NCBI GenBank assembly: GCA_009746045.1
Contig: RPFO01000050.1
Coordinates: forward strand, 3,925,949 to 3,989,948
Origin: Mesostigma viride
Taxonomy: Eukaryota > Streptophyta > Mesostigmatophyceae > Mesostigmatales > Mesostigmataceae
Direction of reading: 5' to 3'
DNA: 64,000 nucleotides
Positions within the stretch are counted from its first letter, which is position 1. Each line of letters begins with the position of its first letter. Shown here one piece after another: positions 43,199 through 54,955 of the stretch. The notes below the pieces were generated by a model, which ran no database searches, was not told the origin of the DNA, and was given only the letters and a program-made list of their open reading frames with translations. The position numbers and the translations under genes are program-made.

Positions 43199-44086
43199 TC
43201 TCCGTGGGGCCGGAGGCTATATGTAACACATATATATCCGTGTTGTAGCTTAATGCAGCTGGCGTGATCCTTGGATGTTCGTGTCAGACTTTTTTCCTGA
43301 TTCCTATTAATTTCTTCAGGGTTCTTCTTCTTTTCGGGGTTTTCCTCATGTTGCATGCCTGGCATCTCACCTCCGTAATTTATCATTCTCAATGAACATA
43401 TATCCGTGATCAGAATATATCCGTGAGAAGGGGCATATGTGTTGTTTAATACATTGAATTCTGATCGATCGAGCGACAAAAGGTCTGGTGGGTGAAAACT
43501 GCCACCTGCTCTGGTGTCTATATGGTGGGGGCATGATGCAGACGATATTTATCTGTTTGTTTAAACTTTTGTGCATGTAATTATTTTTCTAATGAGATTA
43601 GCATAGTACTCTGCGGCATGCCTATGCGCACGACACGCAAGTACTTACTTACCAGTTGATCCTGCACGACTCGACAAACGAGGATACGATAACAGCAGGC
43701 TCGAGCTACCATGGTCCGGATTCTTCCAGATTTCTGGCCTGCGATCGCTGTCTTTTTTATACGTACTTTCCATGAAGCAACCAGCACAGGCCAGCTAGGC
43801 GGCTCACTCGCCTCATCAGGCCCCCAGGGTGCTGACCATACGTACTCAGGGCCACCCCCTTTGCGGGTGCAGCATCCGCGTATCTAGAAAAGTACATCAT
43901 CCGGTACTCCGTGGCGTGCCTTCAGTGCATGTTCACGCGCTTTACTTTCTGGAACAACTGTGCCCATGTAGAGTTTTCTGCCACCTGGCCCTAGGCTTCG
44001 CAAGGGCGACCCCTTCCCTTGGAAAGGCAGAAGCCCCTAATCCGAGCCATTTGCATTATTACCCTAATCCGAGCCATTAGCATACC
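43199..44086. repeat. Spacer with dispersed repeats
   Basis: Holds the repeat shared with 3650-3812 (43518-43648) and a diverged copy of the GCTCGAGC/CCATGG repeat (copy 7, about 43661-43755). No gene was seen. Confidence 0.5.
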
Positions 44087-47055
44087 CTAATCCTGCCCGT
44101 TGGCCGCATCCCGCAGGAGAGCCATGAAACCAGCACCACCATCATCACCTGGCAGCATCACGCCCACCTCGCGCACCGCCCGGCGGATCTCCTCCTCCGA
44201 TATCCCCATCGCGAACACATCCCCTTGCTCCCTCTCCCCTGCCTCTCCGGTGCTTGCTTCGCCCATCCCGATTCCCGATGCTTGCTGGGACCCCCGTGCT
44301 TCCACTAGGTCCGGCATCGCGATGTCCAGCCTTAATTCTGCCCCCTTTTCGGGCCCCTTTTCGCCCCCCTTTCCGCCCGCTGTGTCCCTTTCCTCGCATA
44401 CCACGCCCGCTTCTGACATTCCGTCATTGACACCGGCGACGCGCCCCATTCGCGGTAGCAAATCCTTCTGTGTCTCTTTCAAAAATCCACCATCGCTGCT
44501 GGCAGCATTAGCATCCGCGCCTGTGAGGCCGCCACCGACTCCCACCGCAGCCGATCTCACCCCACCGTCGCCGTCCACCACAACACCCTCACATCCCAGG
44601 ACACCTGGCTGCCCGCTTGCTTGGTCCCTGGCCTCTCGCGGCGCAGCTCCCTCGGACCCCCGCACTGACGCTATCCTCGATCCTGCCAGAGAGGACTTGT
44701 TCAAGCCCACCATTGGTTGTGACGCCATAGTCCCGGCAGCAAGTGTACCCGTGGGTGGGGTTGATGGCCGGTGCGCGGTGGGGGCAGCCCCGGTGGTCAG
44801 CCCGTTTGGGGCTGGGGGTGAGTGATAAGCGGCAGCTGGGCGAGCGGCTTGCGGCGTCTTGGATGCGGGGGTGGGGCCTGAGGCTTTAGGAGTGGAAGCT
44901 GGAGCTTTGGGGTTGGGGGCTGGGGTCTTGGACGCCCTCCTGCTCGCGCTAGGTGGCGGCCAAGGGCGCGTCTTGTCCCGGAAGAGATAGGACTCTGGAA
45001 GGTCGTTCCGGGAGAGCATGGGCGGCACCGTCAGCATGGGCTGATCGTAGGCCAAGTAATCCTCCAGCTGGGGGGCCGGAAGGAGGGTTGCCGAGGGGCA
45101 TTGGTGTGTGTAGGGGGGGTGGGGGGTGGGGAATAAAATTACACGTAGACTGGGACACGTGAGCATACATCCTCGTGGGATGGAGATGGAGTGGGATGGA
45201 TCTAGCTATCTAGCTTCTAGGTGCAGGGTTGCGGGCACCTCGGCCGAGATCACTATTTTTGCCGGGGAGGGGGAGGGGGGAGAGCCGAAGGCGGGGGGGG
45301 GGGGGGGAGCAGGGAGTTGGATGGAAGAGGGTGGGTGAGGGGTTGTGATAGCGGTAACTAGTTTGTGACAGGAAGATTAGATGATGTACTACTGTCCTGG
45401 AAAGGATTTATCTGCGGGTGAAGTCCACCTCATTGGTACACCCACGCATAAACGTTGCAACTTCAACACCACGGTTGTCAATTCTGAAAGCATTCACTAT
45501 TTTGACTCAAAGGCAACAAGCGCGGGCTCGCAGGCTTGGTAGCCATCCACCCTCAAGAGCAGGTGGCAGCTCATGACCTCCAGCATGGGGGGCAAACGTG
45601 ACAGAGGCTGGGAAGTGTGGGTGCGAGCCCTCAAGTGAAGTTCCTGCATGTGAAGACACAAATAGCCAAGAGAGGCTATCCTTGACCTGTGCTTTTGTGT
45701 GTAAAGACACTGGGACTGATAGAGCGCGGTCAGCCTAGGTCCAGGCTGCATACAGATAGAAGCGATAGGGGTGATGTGTGAAACAGCCTAGGTGCAGGCT
45801 GCATACAGATAGAAGCGATAGGGGTGATGTGTGAAACAGCCTCGGTGTAGGCTGCATACAGATAGAAGCGATAGGGGTGATGTGTGAAACAGCCTCGGTG
45901 TAGGCTGCATACAGATAGAAGCGATAGGGGTGATGTGTGAAACAGCCTAGGTGCAGGCTGCATACAGATAGAAGCGATAGGGGTGATGTGTGAAACAGCC
46001 TAGGTGCAGGCTGCATACAGATAGAGGCGATAGGGGTGATGTGTGAAACAGCCTCGGTGTAGGCCCCCACTTGTGAAGGCAACAGCGACAGAGCGAGGTC
46101 AGCCTAGATGCAGGCTGCTATGTGTAAAAGCAGGAGTGATAGAGGAGGCAACCGTTTAATCAATGAGACAACAGCCCTATCAATTTAGTCAATTCATGCC
46201 TGCAGCGGCCCATCCATTCCCATGCACCAAGAGTTGAGCTGACACAGCTCCATCGAGCAGCGATTTACCGTGTCCCGTGTGAAACATGTTAAATGCATAC
46301 CACGACAACTTCCTGCTACAGAGACCATGCTGCCAGAGAGAAAAGAGATATGCAAGCACTCCTGAGCCTATCCACCGACTACCCTGGGACATGCACCATT
46401 CATTCATATGTCATTCATTCATTCATCCACGCGCCTCGTTGGGAGAATCGCCCAAGGGGTATAAACTGTTCTAGCAGGCACTTTCCATCCCGGGGGCATG
46501 CGCCATGCTTCACTATACCTCCTGTTGAAGGATACTATCCGCGCGCAGTCTCTTCGCCGCAGTGAAGGACTCGCTATCAGGCACGATCTGGAAGTCCGCC
46601 ATGCCCTCGAATTTGAAAGCTTCCTGAACCACGCCTACTATCCGTGCGTCGAATCCCTCCTCTTGTGGTTTATCACTTGATGGCGTTTGTCCATCGATCT
46701 CCTGGGAAGGAGCTCTTTGGCTCGCCGGCTCTGTACGAGACGCCGACTTGGGCTCACCAGAACTCTGGTTTGGTGGGTTGACCTCATTTTCTGTACAGCG
46801 CTTCTTTGAAATTCTTACAAGGAGTCCGGGAGCTTTGGTCAACCCAGCAAACAAAGGGCGCGACAGGGGATCATCGGGCCGGAATCGGCATTCAAGGAAG
46901 CTGCCTTTTGAGCGAGCGGCCGTAGAGATGCCTTGCTCCCCGCCGAGAGTTTGCAGTGCTTTGTCAACGTTGCGCACGGACCCCGGATACTCGACGACAA
47001 GTACTCTTGGCAGCTGCTTCAAGGAGCTTGCCATCTTCGCTGCAAGGAATTCCAC
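44087..47055 (-). CDS. TFIIIC subunit 5 (tau95/Sfc1-like), 2 exons, short C terminus
   Basis: TFIIIC binds the A/B boxes of Pol III genes; this subunit contacts the A-box side. Exon 1 is 47055-46519 (donor CAGGAG|GTATAG) and exon 2 is 45067-44087 (acceptor CCCCAG|CTGGAG, stop at 44087), phase 0, giving 505 aa. N terminus: LVVEYPGSVRNVDKALQTLG, then ECRFRPDDPLSRPLFAGL and FEGMADFQIVP, typical of the family's N-terminal barrel domain. Across the intron comes PMLTVPPMLSRNDLPESY, equivalent to the family PPPxFSRxDxPxxY motif. After that only Pro/Ala- and Gly/Glu-rich sequence remains; the second conserved domain of other members is not visible. A second start at Met 8 (47034, MASSLKQ) is equally likely. 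The family assignment is good; C-terminal completeness is doubtful. Confidence 0.82.
45727..46065. repeat. 53-bp minisatellite in TFIIIC5 intron
   Basis: About six units of GAAACAGCCTAGGTGCAGG, then CATACAGATAGAAGCGATAG, period 53 bp. Units alternate between two variants (TAGGTGCAGG and TCGGTGTAGG). Confidence 0.95.
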
Positions 47056-48236
47056 ATCTCAGACCGCTACGCTATGCCACAAAGCATGTAACTTAAAGCA
47101 GCTGTTTCCGCAGGTACATGAAGCAGCTTCTTAGCTAGGCATCGCGACTCGAACTTGGATTGTAGAAACATTCTCGAAAGAGCCCAGCTCGTGGTATAAT
47201 GGACAAAAATGGCGTCATGGCTAATACATACCACAGGTGAACTCGTGGAAGTTATAGGTCACGCTTGTTGTCACGTGATTTCCGGAATCATGTCGGCCAA
47301 CGTTAGTTTATTCTGACGCCGGTTACCCAACAGATACTTAGAATTGGACAGTGGCCGGCCGGGCCCTTCGCCCTTCAGTGAAATACTGAAATACCCATTT
47401 CCCCGAAAAAAATACTGAAATACCCGTAAACTAGCTCTCCTGGGACGCAACAGGGTGTTTACTTGCATTCCTCATGACGGTGACCTTACGCGCGTCACTT
47501 GGCTCCCCTGGTCACATAATTCTCCTTTCTAAACCTTTCACCTATCACACTACTGACCCTCAGTCAGTGGGTAACCAGCTGGTCGATACGTGGTAAACCT
47601 ATCGATATTTTTTTTGGTTAATAAAAAATACATCATGATATTTCAGTACCCGTAAAATACCCGTAAACTAGGGGCAGTGGGCACCTCAGGAGCAAGGGGC
47701 TGCCCCTTGCTCCATCAGCCATTGTGGCCGGATTTCCGAGTGACCGAGCGTTCATGAGGCCGGCTGCGTTGTCATAATTCTGGACCGGACGTCTGTGCGG
47801 ACTCCGGAGGGAGGTCTTGGTCTCACGGCTTACCAAACTGACTAAAGCGAGCTCGGCAGATTTACTGGACTAGCTACTGACGAGGATCGGAATAGTGATG
47901 AGCTCCCATGGCAAATTTTCTAGCCGTCGTATGATGCGGCAAGCTGGCATGACGGCCGGGCGGGCCCCGCCGATGATTGCCGTGCCGCCGGCACGGCAAT
48001 CAACTGAATCGGCGATTCAGTTGATTGGCCGCCGGGAAACTTAGAGCTCCGGCGGTTTCAGTAATTCTTCAAGTAAGTTTGCCGGCGTGCCTTGCGCCGA
48101 TGTAATAAAAGTTTTAAAAGTAAAAAAGAAAAAATTATAAAACATGACTCCATTGCCGCTGGTGGGCCGTGGGGGTGACCGGAGCTGCAAAAACTAACTA
48201 GGCCAACGGTAATCTAATCTAAACCAAAATCATACT
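47056..48236. other. Intergenic region with a double hairpin
   Basis: No gene seen. At 47975-48026 two perfect hairpins overlap by 4 bp: GATTGCCGTGCC-GCC plus inverse (47975-48001) and AATCAACTGAATC-GGC plus inverse (47998-48026). Near 47375-47430 and 47640-47670 ATACTGAAATACCC and CCCGTAAACTAG motifs repeat. Confidence 0.55.
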
Positions 48237-48497
48237 GAGCTACCCCTAGGGCCACGTGATGCTGTCTTGATAGATGTTGTAGTTAGTTGCTGTTAGATAG
48301 ATGTCGTAGGTAGTTGATGTAGATAGCTTAGACCGGTAGGACTGTTTGCACCCACCCATCCATAAAAAAATTAAATTAAATTAGAGTTAGGATAGTTCGA
48401 TTACGCGGCTTCCTCCACCCCACCCATCCATCATGGAATATGTGCTACATGATCTCCCAACGGAGGCATGTTATAATTTAATTTAATTTAATTTTAA
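48237..48497 (+). mobile_element. Two adjacent LINE 3' UTR fragments
   Basis: 48237-48380 matches the 3' UTR of the element at 18303-18739 (TTAGACCGGTAGGA, TTTGCACCCA) and ends in (TTAAA)n. 48381-48497 matches the 3' UTR at 21020-21145 (TTCGATTACGCGGCTTCC, CTCCCAACGGAGGCATG) and ends in (TTTAA)n. Confidence 0.8.
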
Positions 48498-48627
48498 GGA
48501 TACACATTTCCATCACCATTCATCTTCATCATCCTGAACGACTCGAACACGCGGACAAGATAACGGCAGGCTCGAGCTACCATGGTCCGGATTCTCCCGA
48601 TTTCTGGCCTGCGCTGGTTGTCTCCTT
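48497..48627 (+). repeat. Dispersed repeat, long form, copy 8
   Basis: Starts AAGGATACACATTTCC directly at the LINE tail and carries the full GCTCGAGC/CCATGG core to TTGTCTCC. Confidence 0.88.
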
Positions 48628-48765
48628 GATAGTTGTCTCACTTAATAGTACTGCGTGGCATGCCGGCATGCACATGCGACACGCTAATAAGTACTTACTT
48701 ACTTACCGACATCCTGAGAGGCACATGTGCCGGCCGGCCACGGAGTACTATTCTAATCTCACTAT

Positions 48766-50816
48766 TGGCAGACGAGGCGGTAGTGTAGTGGCTATCCTCA
48801 GGACCAATAACCTCCAACGAAAACGAAAATGGCTTAACGGAAATGGCTGACGGCGGTATGGCTGACGGCGGAGTTCAGATCTTTTGCGTCTGAGCCCCAA
48901 ATTCGGTCAGACCACTTGCATTCGATGCGCCTAAAGTTCTAAGACGCACTTGCCAGTATAAACGGTTACGGCTGCCACGCAGTATAGACAAAGTTACGCA
49001 CGTGACCAGCTATGACGACTACCAAAGCCAAACGAGGGCTGGAAAAGGAGCTGGCACAGCTTCCCAGCGCCCAGCCCAACCCTCTCGCCCTCGCCATTGT
49101 TCAGCCGCCAGGCTTACCCGCCAAACCCTCGCCAAGCGCCTCGCCTGAGCCCAAGAAACCATGCCACGATCGCCACAAATGGAGCAAATTCTTGCCAGGG
49201 CCCGTCGGCGACCAACAGTTCACCCTCCTCGAGTGGCAGAAGCTGTCGCCGCAGGAAGTCGTCGAAGTTCTCCAGTTCCTCACGCAGGAGCGGAAGCTCT
49301 TTGTGGCCTGGAGAGGGGGGACGGCTATCGACTACCGCGACACGTCCTGGCTCTACACCTGTGACGAATCCCGCCAACGCACGGTTATCTTGACCAGCTA
49401 CTACCAGCGCAGCTTCGGCGACATCCACAGAGCACTTTGGGACGCACTCAAAGCCCCAGCCCCCGCACAGCCGGCAGCCCCATCGGCTTCCTCCCTCTGC
49501 AAGGATGACATCCGCGCAGTGCTGGAGGAGCACGTGACCTGGCCGCTGGCCGAGAAGATGACCTCGCTGAACACCACGCTCAACACGGTCGAGGCCCGGG
49601 TCTCCAACGTGGAAACCAAGGTCGTCCACAAGCTACAACCACAGTTCACGGCGCTACACACCGCGGCGCATGCAGGCTTCGGAAACGCATGCTGCACTTG
49701 TCTCTCGCCTTAACCAGGTGGAGGGCAAGTGTGGCGTGCTCCTGAAGAAGCTTGAGGCCATCACCGCCCACACCGAGGCCCTGGCCACACAGGTCCCCAA
49801 GATAGCGGAGCAGACGGCCACCATTGCATCCCAGCCACCCCGGCAGGATGCTGGCGACCTCCCGCCGCTCTCCTACGCGGACCTGCTGCGGTCAGCGACC
49901 GCCTCCACCACCGACGCCATCGCCACAAAGCTCCAGGAGCTGGAGGACCACCGCCAGGCCCAGCAACGGGAGGTCACCGACCGCGCTCGCCGCGAGTGCC
50001 GAGTGGTGCTACGTCGCTTCCCCCAGAAGCCAGGTGAGACGTCAACCTCTCTTGCTGACGAGCTCAAGAACCAGCTTCTTACCCTCATGGGCCTGGTAGG
50101 TGAGGTAGAACTGCGTGGGTGCCACCGCCTTCCCCACTCACGGGACAAGGCGGCTCCCCCACCAGTCCTACTCACCTTCCCCTCCCCTGAGGATAAGCAG
50201 CGGTTCCTCTCTCGTCGCAAGCGGTTGCACGACCTCACCTGGACGCTGGATGACGACCTCACCCCCGCTCAGCAACAGCAGCGACGCGACCTGTGGCCGG
50301 AATACCTCCGCCATAAGCAGGACCCCCAGAAGCCCAAGGTGTACTGGAGGGGCGGGGACCTGATGATCAACCACAAGATGTGGACGCCCCCAGCGGGCTA
50401 GAATAGCCCTAGCTTGTAACCATTGGCGTCACTGCCGCTAAGGCAGCCATGCCTAGACTGTTGCCTAGCTGTGCCAACACACCTAGTCACGTGCCGCCAA
50501 CGCACGGTACACAACCAGCAGCCATAGCCTTAGCCTAGTCCTAGTACAGCCATGCTACGCCCTGGCTATGTTCAGATTACTTGCCCACGCTCCTTGCTAT
50601 GATATGCTCACATGGGTCTTATTGCACCCACAGTTTGCCGGATCGTTAGCCTGTCCTTTTAGCTAGCCGCGCCCAATTGCAGCTGTGGCATGCCTTTGGC
50701 ATGAAGGAGACTGGGGGTCTCTGCCCTTTCTCCTGTAGTGCACACACAGGGATTAAAAGCACTTCGGTGCTCCGTGACTCCCCAACGGGAGCACGAGTTT
50801 AATTAATTAATTAATT
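48766..50816 (+). mobile_element. ORF1-only (HAL1-like) LINE derivative, element 2
   Basis: Flanked by the 12-bp target duplication TAATCTCACTAT (48754-48765 and 50817-50828). It has the same leader, ORF1, 3' UTR and TTAATTAA tail as element 1, and again no ORF2. The first 65 bp (with TAGTGTAGTGGCTATC, resembling a Pol III A box) are absent from element 1. Confidence 0.88.
49012..50401 (+). pseudogene. L1-type ORF1, frameshifted copy
   Basis: Corresponds to the intact ORF1 at 19105-20466. A 4-bp insertion near 49672 (GCGCATGCAGGC against GCGCAGGC) breaks the frame, leaving 233- and 243-codon pieces. From the frameshift to the stop the two copies are nearly identical by eye, and so are the first 50 codons. 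A block of roughly 90 codons in between (49165-49460) is clearly diverged. Confidence 0.88.
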
Positions 50817-51331
50817 AATCTCACTATACTAAAAAACTAGGCCCCAACCCTAGCTGCACTAGCTAGATGGGGATGTGCTCCTCATCCGAGCTGACTTGTA
50901 CAGTAGTGCAGCAGATGAGGCTGTATACATTGATTACACAACTCTGCCAGGCTTGATCGGATTGATTCATTAATTTATACGTAGACTGTCGCATGGGCAT
51001 ACATACTCAATGAGATGGTAATGGAATGGAATGGATGTCTTCATCTAGCTTCTCAGTGACTGGGTTGCCTCAGCCCGAGTCTAGTGCCCCGGCGCAAACC
51101 ACCATGTCTACCGAATTCGGTCACCCGCGTTAACCCCCACCGAGTGGGGATTGATATCCTTCATAACAGCCTGCCATCCCGAAAGTTATCTGCCCCGAGA
51201 TTGGCTGGATTGCATACTTATCGTACAGATTCAATCTCCCAACGTCAAGCCTGTGCTAACAGTTTTCGCTGATTTCCACAAACGTCACTACACGCCGACA
51301 TTTCTGTCAATGGCAACTACAGAAAAACTTG

Positions 51332-54300
51332 TCAACTATAGACACCCGCGGTCGCCGAAGCGCTCCTGAAGTCAGGCGAGCAGAAGGCGGAAATGGAGCC
51401 GCTGAATGAGCAGGCGTAAATGTCCTGGTTCTGGGTGTTCCAGGCCACCCCCAGGTACGGCTTGTTGCTCACGTTGGGATCCAGAACCATCACGTTGGAC
51501 ATGCTCGGGCGCAGCGAAAGCGCATACAGGCCCTGCAGTTGTGATAATCAAGCATACAGCAAGAAGAAGCCAAAGCTGTGAATGAAATTGATGAACCATA
51601 TGATACAGTCATTGTACAAGAAAGCTCAGCAACTGTGAATGTCGTCAAAGTACTGAAAACGAGCGCAGTGTAGGGAAAAAAAATGGGGATGGCGGGGGCA
51701 AGAACATGTTCACGGTTCATCAGAAAATGTTCACGGTAACAACCCAGCTGTGATGATAACAGAGCACAGTGCTTTTACTAACGGGACGAATTCGTCAGCT
51801 GGTTGACGAATTTCTAAATGAGTCGTTAAAAAGTCAACCATTTTGGGCAATTCGTCAACCACATTCGTCAACCATATCGGCAATTCGTCAACCATTTGAC
51901 GAATATTTTCCGCAATTCGTCAACCGGTTTGACGCAAGGTTTAGGGTATTCGTCAACCACGCGAGTCAGGTCCAGCGGCGCGTAGCAGCCGAATCTTAGG
52001 TATGCTGCAGTACAGTTCATACTAGAGTTGGTTTGGAAAGACAGTACAGTTCAGTACAATTTCAGTCGGGTACCAAAACTGAAGTACTGAACTAAAAACC
52101 TGGACAAAAACCTTGTCGAGCACTCGAGTGCACTGTGCAGCGGCCAGTTTGTGAGACGAGGAAGGCAGGACCTCCGACCTCTGGCCGTCTGGCGACTAAT
52201 ATTAATGTAATAAAATATTGCATGCGACATTGTTTCTATAATGGCGGCCTGCGATGTTTAGTTAGTATTGAGCTAGAGAATGTCCAAGAAAAACGGTTTG
52301 GCAGGTTTCAAGACCAGTACCTTAGATGCTCTGTTTAAAAAGCAAGCTGGAGAAACTGTTCCGGAAGCAACGGAAAATATCGTCGACCTAGGTCGCAGTT
52401 TAGATGAAAAGGAGGGCAGGCAGGGCCGCGACAAACGCAAGAGAGTAGAGGTTGACGAACAGGATGGGTCTAATGCGCAGGGCCAAGCTCGGAAAACTGT
52501 GCCAGTAGTGCCTGTTGATAGCAGCGAGGAGGACGTGATGGTTGTTTAATGGCATCGTGCTATGCACACTGGCCTAGCTGTGAATGACGCTAGTTATTGT
52601 TTTATGCTGTCGTCAACAACCACCTTGTGATATTGTGTTTTATCCACGTGCATTAAATGCGTGTGAGCGATCTTAAGCAGATGATTAAGTTTATTATTAA
52701 GTAATAAATCTTCCCCCCCGCCCCCCCCCCCCCCCCCCGCGCCTCCCCCGAGGTTTGACGAATTGCCAAGGCAAATAGTCAACCAGTTTGACGAATTGCC
52801 GAGGCAAATAGTCAACCATTTGACGAAGTGCCGAGGCAAATAGTCAACCATTTGACGAAGTGCCGAGGCAAATAGTCAACCGTTTGACGAATGCCAAAAC
52901 CCCTTAGTAAAAGCACAGACAGAGCAAACGTCTGATCATCCATGACTAGGGAAGCTGTCCACGGATGCCAATGCAGCGAAGCTGAAACCATGGCATCACC
53001 TCAACCATGGCATCACCTCAACCCTTCAACGTGTTTTTTAAAGGGTAAATTATTGTTATTGAAGGGTAGATATTGCAGGGTTATTGAAGGGTCAAAAAGG
53101 CTTATTGCATGCCCACACCGTACACCGTACACCGTACACCGTACACCGTACACCGTACACCGTACACCGTACACCGTACACCGTACACCGTACACCGTAC
53201 ACCGTACACCGTACACCGTACACCGTACACCGTACACCGTACACCGTACACCGTACACCGTACACCGTACACCGTACACCGTACACCGTACACCGTACAC
53301 CGTACACCGTACACCGTACACCGTACACCGTACACCAGTGCTTCTACTAAGGGTTTTTGTCATTCGTCAAACGGTTGACTATTTGCCTCGGCACTTCGTC
53401 AAATGGTTGACTATTTGCCTCGGCGATTCGTCAAACTGGTTGACTATTTGCCTTGGCGCTTCGTCAAACCTGGGGGAGGGGAGGGGGAAGCTTTATTTCT
53501 TTATAATTACCTTAAGGTCGCTCACACACGCATGTAATGCATGTGGATAAAACACAATATCACTTGGTGGTTGTTGACAACTGCATAAACTACAGAATAA
53601 TGACTAGTATCCTTCACAGCTGGGCCAGAGTCAAGTGTGCACAGCACGAGGCCATTAAACAACCATCACATCCTCCTCGCTGCTATCAACAGGCACTACT
53701 GTCACAGTTTTGTCCGAGCTTGGCCCTGCACCCTGCGAGCTGCGCGCGCCTGTCCACTTGTTGCCTGTGCCACCGCCCATCCGGCGGGGGCCAGCTGCGT
53801 TAAGCCACATCTGGTATGCCCGCCGAAGGCCGTCACCGTAGGCTTTCTCTTGCCCTTCTTCTTCCCTGGCTCAGAGCTGCCGCCATCATCGGCCTTGCTC
53901 CTTTCTGTCTCGCCCCCCTCCTCGCCAGATTCCTCCTCGACAGAATTTGAGGCGCTGTCAGATGATGCTGACTGGCCGCCATCTTCCTCTTCCTGCGCAT
54001 TAGACCCATCCTCTTCCTCACGCTCTACTCTCTTGCGTTTGTCGCGGCCCTGCCTGCCCTCCTTTTCATCTAAACTGCGGCCTAGGTCAACGATATTTTC
54101 CGTTGCTACAGTTTCTCCAGCTTGCTTCTTAAACAGAGAATCTAAGGTGCTAGTCTTGAAACCCGCCAAACCGTTTTTCTTAGACATTCTCTAGCTCATG
54201 CAACACTACCTAAACATCGGCCGCCGCAATTATCGAAACAATTCGGCATGCAATATTTTATCGCACATGTAGTCGCCAGACGGCCTGAGGTCGGAGGTAA

Positions 54301-54907
54301 TTAATACCATGATTAATACCGGTAATAATTTTTTCATGCCCTGGTCGGCTGGTCCTGCCTTCCTCGTCTTCAGTTTTGGTACCATTGTCCTGAACCGTAC
54401 TTACTGTCTTCCAAACCAACTCTAACTGCAGCGTACCTAGGATTCAGCTGGTACCAGGTACGGGCTGACGGCCTGACGCCGCGCCGCTGGACCTCAGCTC
54501 TGGCCTCTCTATGGGAAAACCTGACTCAAGTGGTTGACGAATATCATAAACATTTCGTCAAACCGGTTGACGAATTGCAGAACATATTCGTCAATTGGTT
54601 GACGAATTGCCGAGTTGGTTGACGAATGTGGTTGACGAATTGCCCAAAATGGTTGACTTTTTAACTACTAATTTCGAAATTCGTCAACCAGCTGACGAAA
54701 TAGTCCCGTTAGTAGAAGCACTGCCGTACACCGTACACCGTACAGTGTACAGTGTACACTGTACACTGTACACTGTACACTGTACACTGTACACTGTACA
54801 CTGTACACTGTACACTGTACACTGTACACTGTACACTGTACACTGTACACTGTACACTGTACACTGTACACTGTACACTGTACACTGTACACTGTACACT
54901 GTACACT

Positions 54908-54955
<48 letters not shown>

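Noticed and set aside
43640..43666. Similarity to the 5' end of 18S rRNA (GTTGATCCTGC)
   Set aside because: Only about 11 bases match, inside a dispersed repeat, and no rRNA sequence follows.
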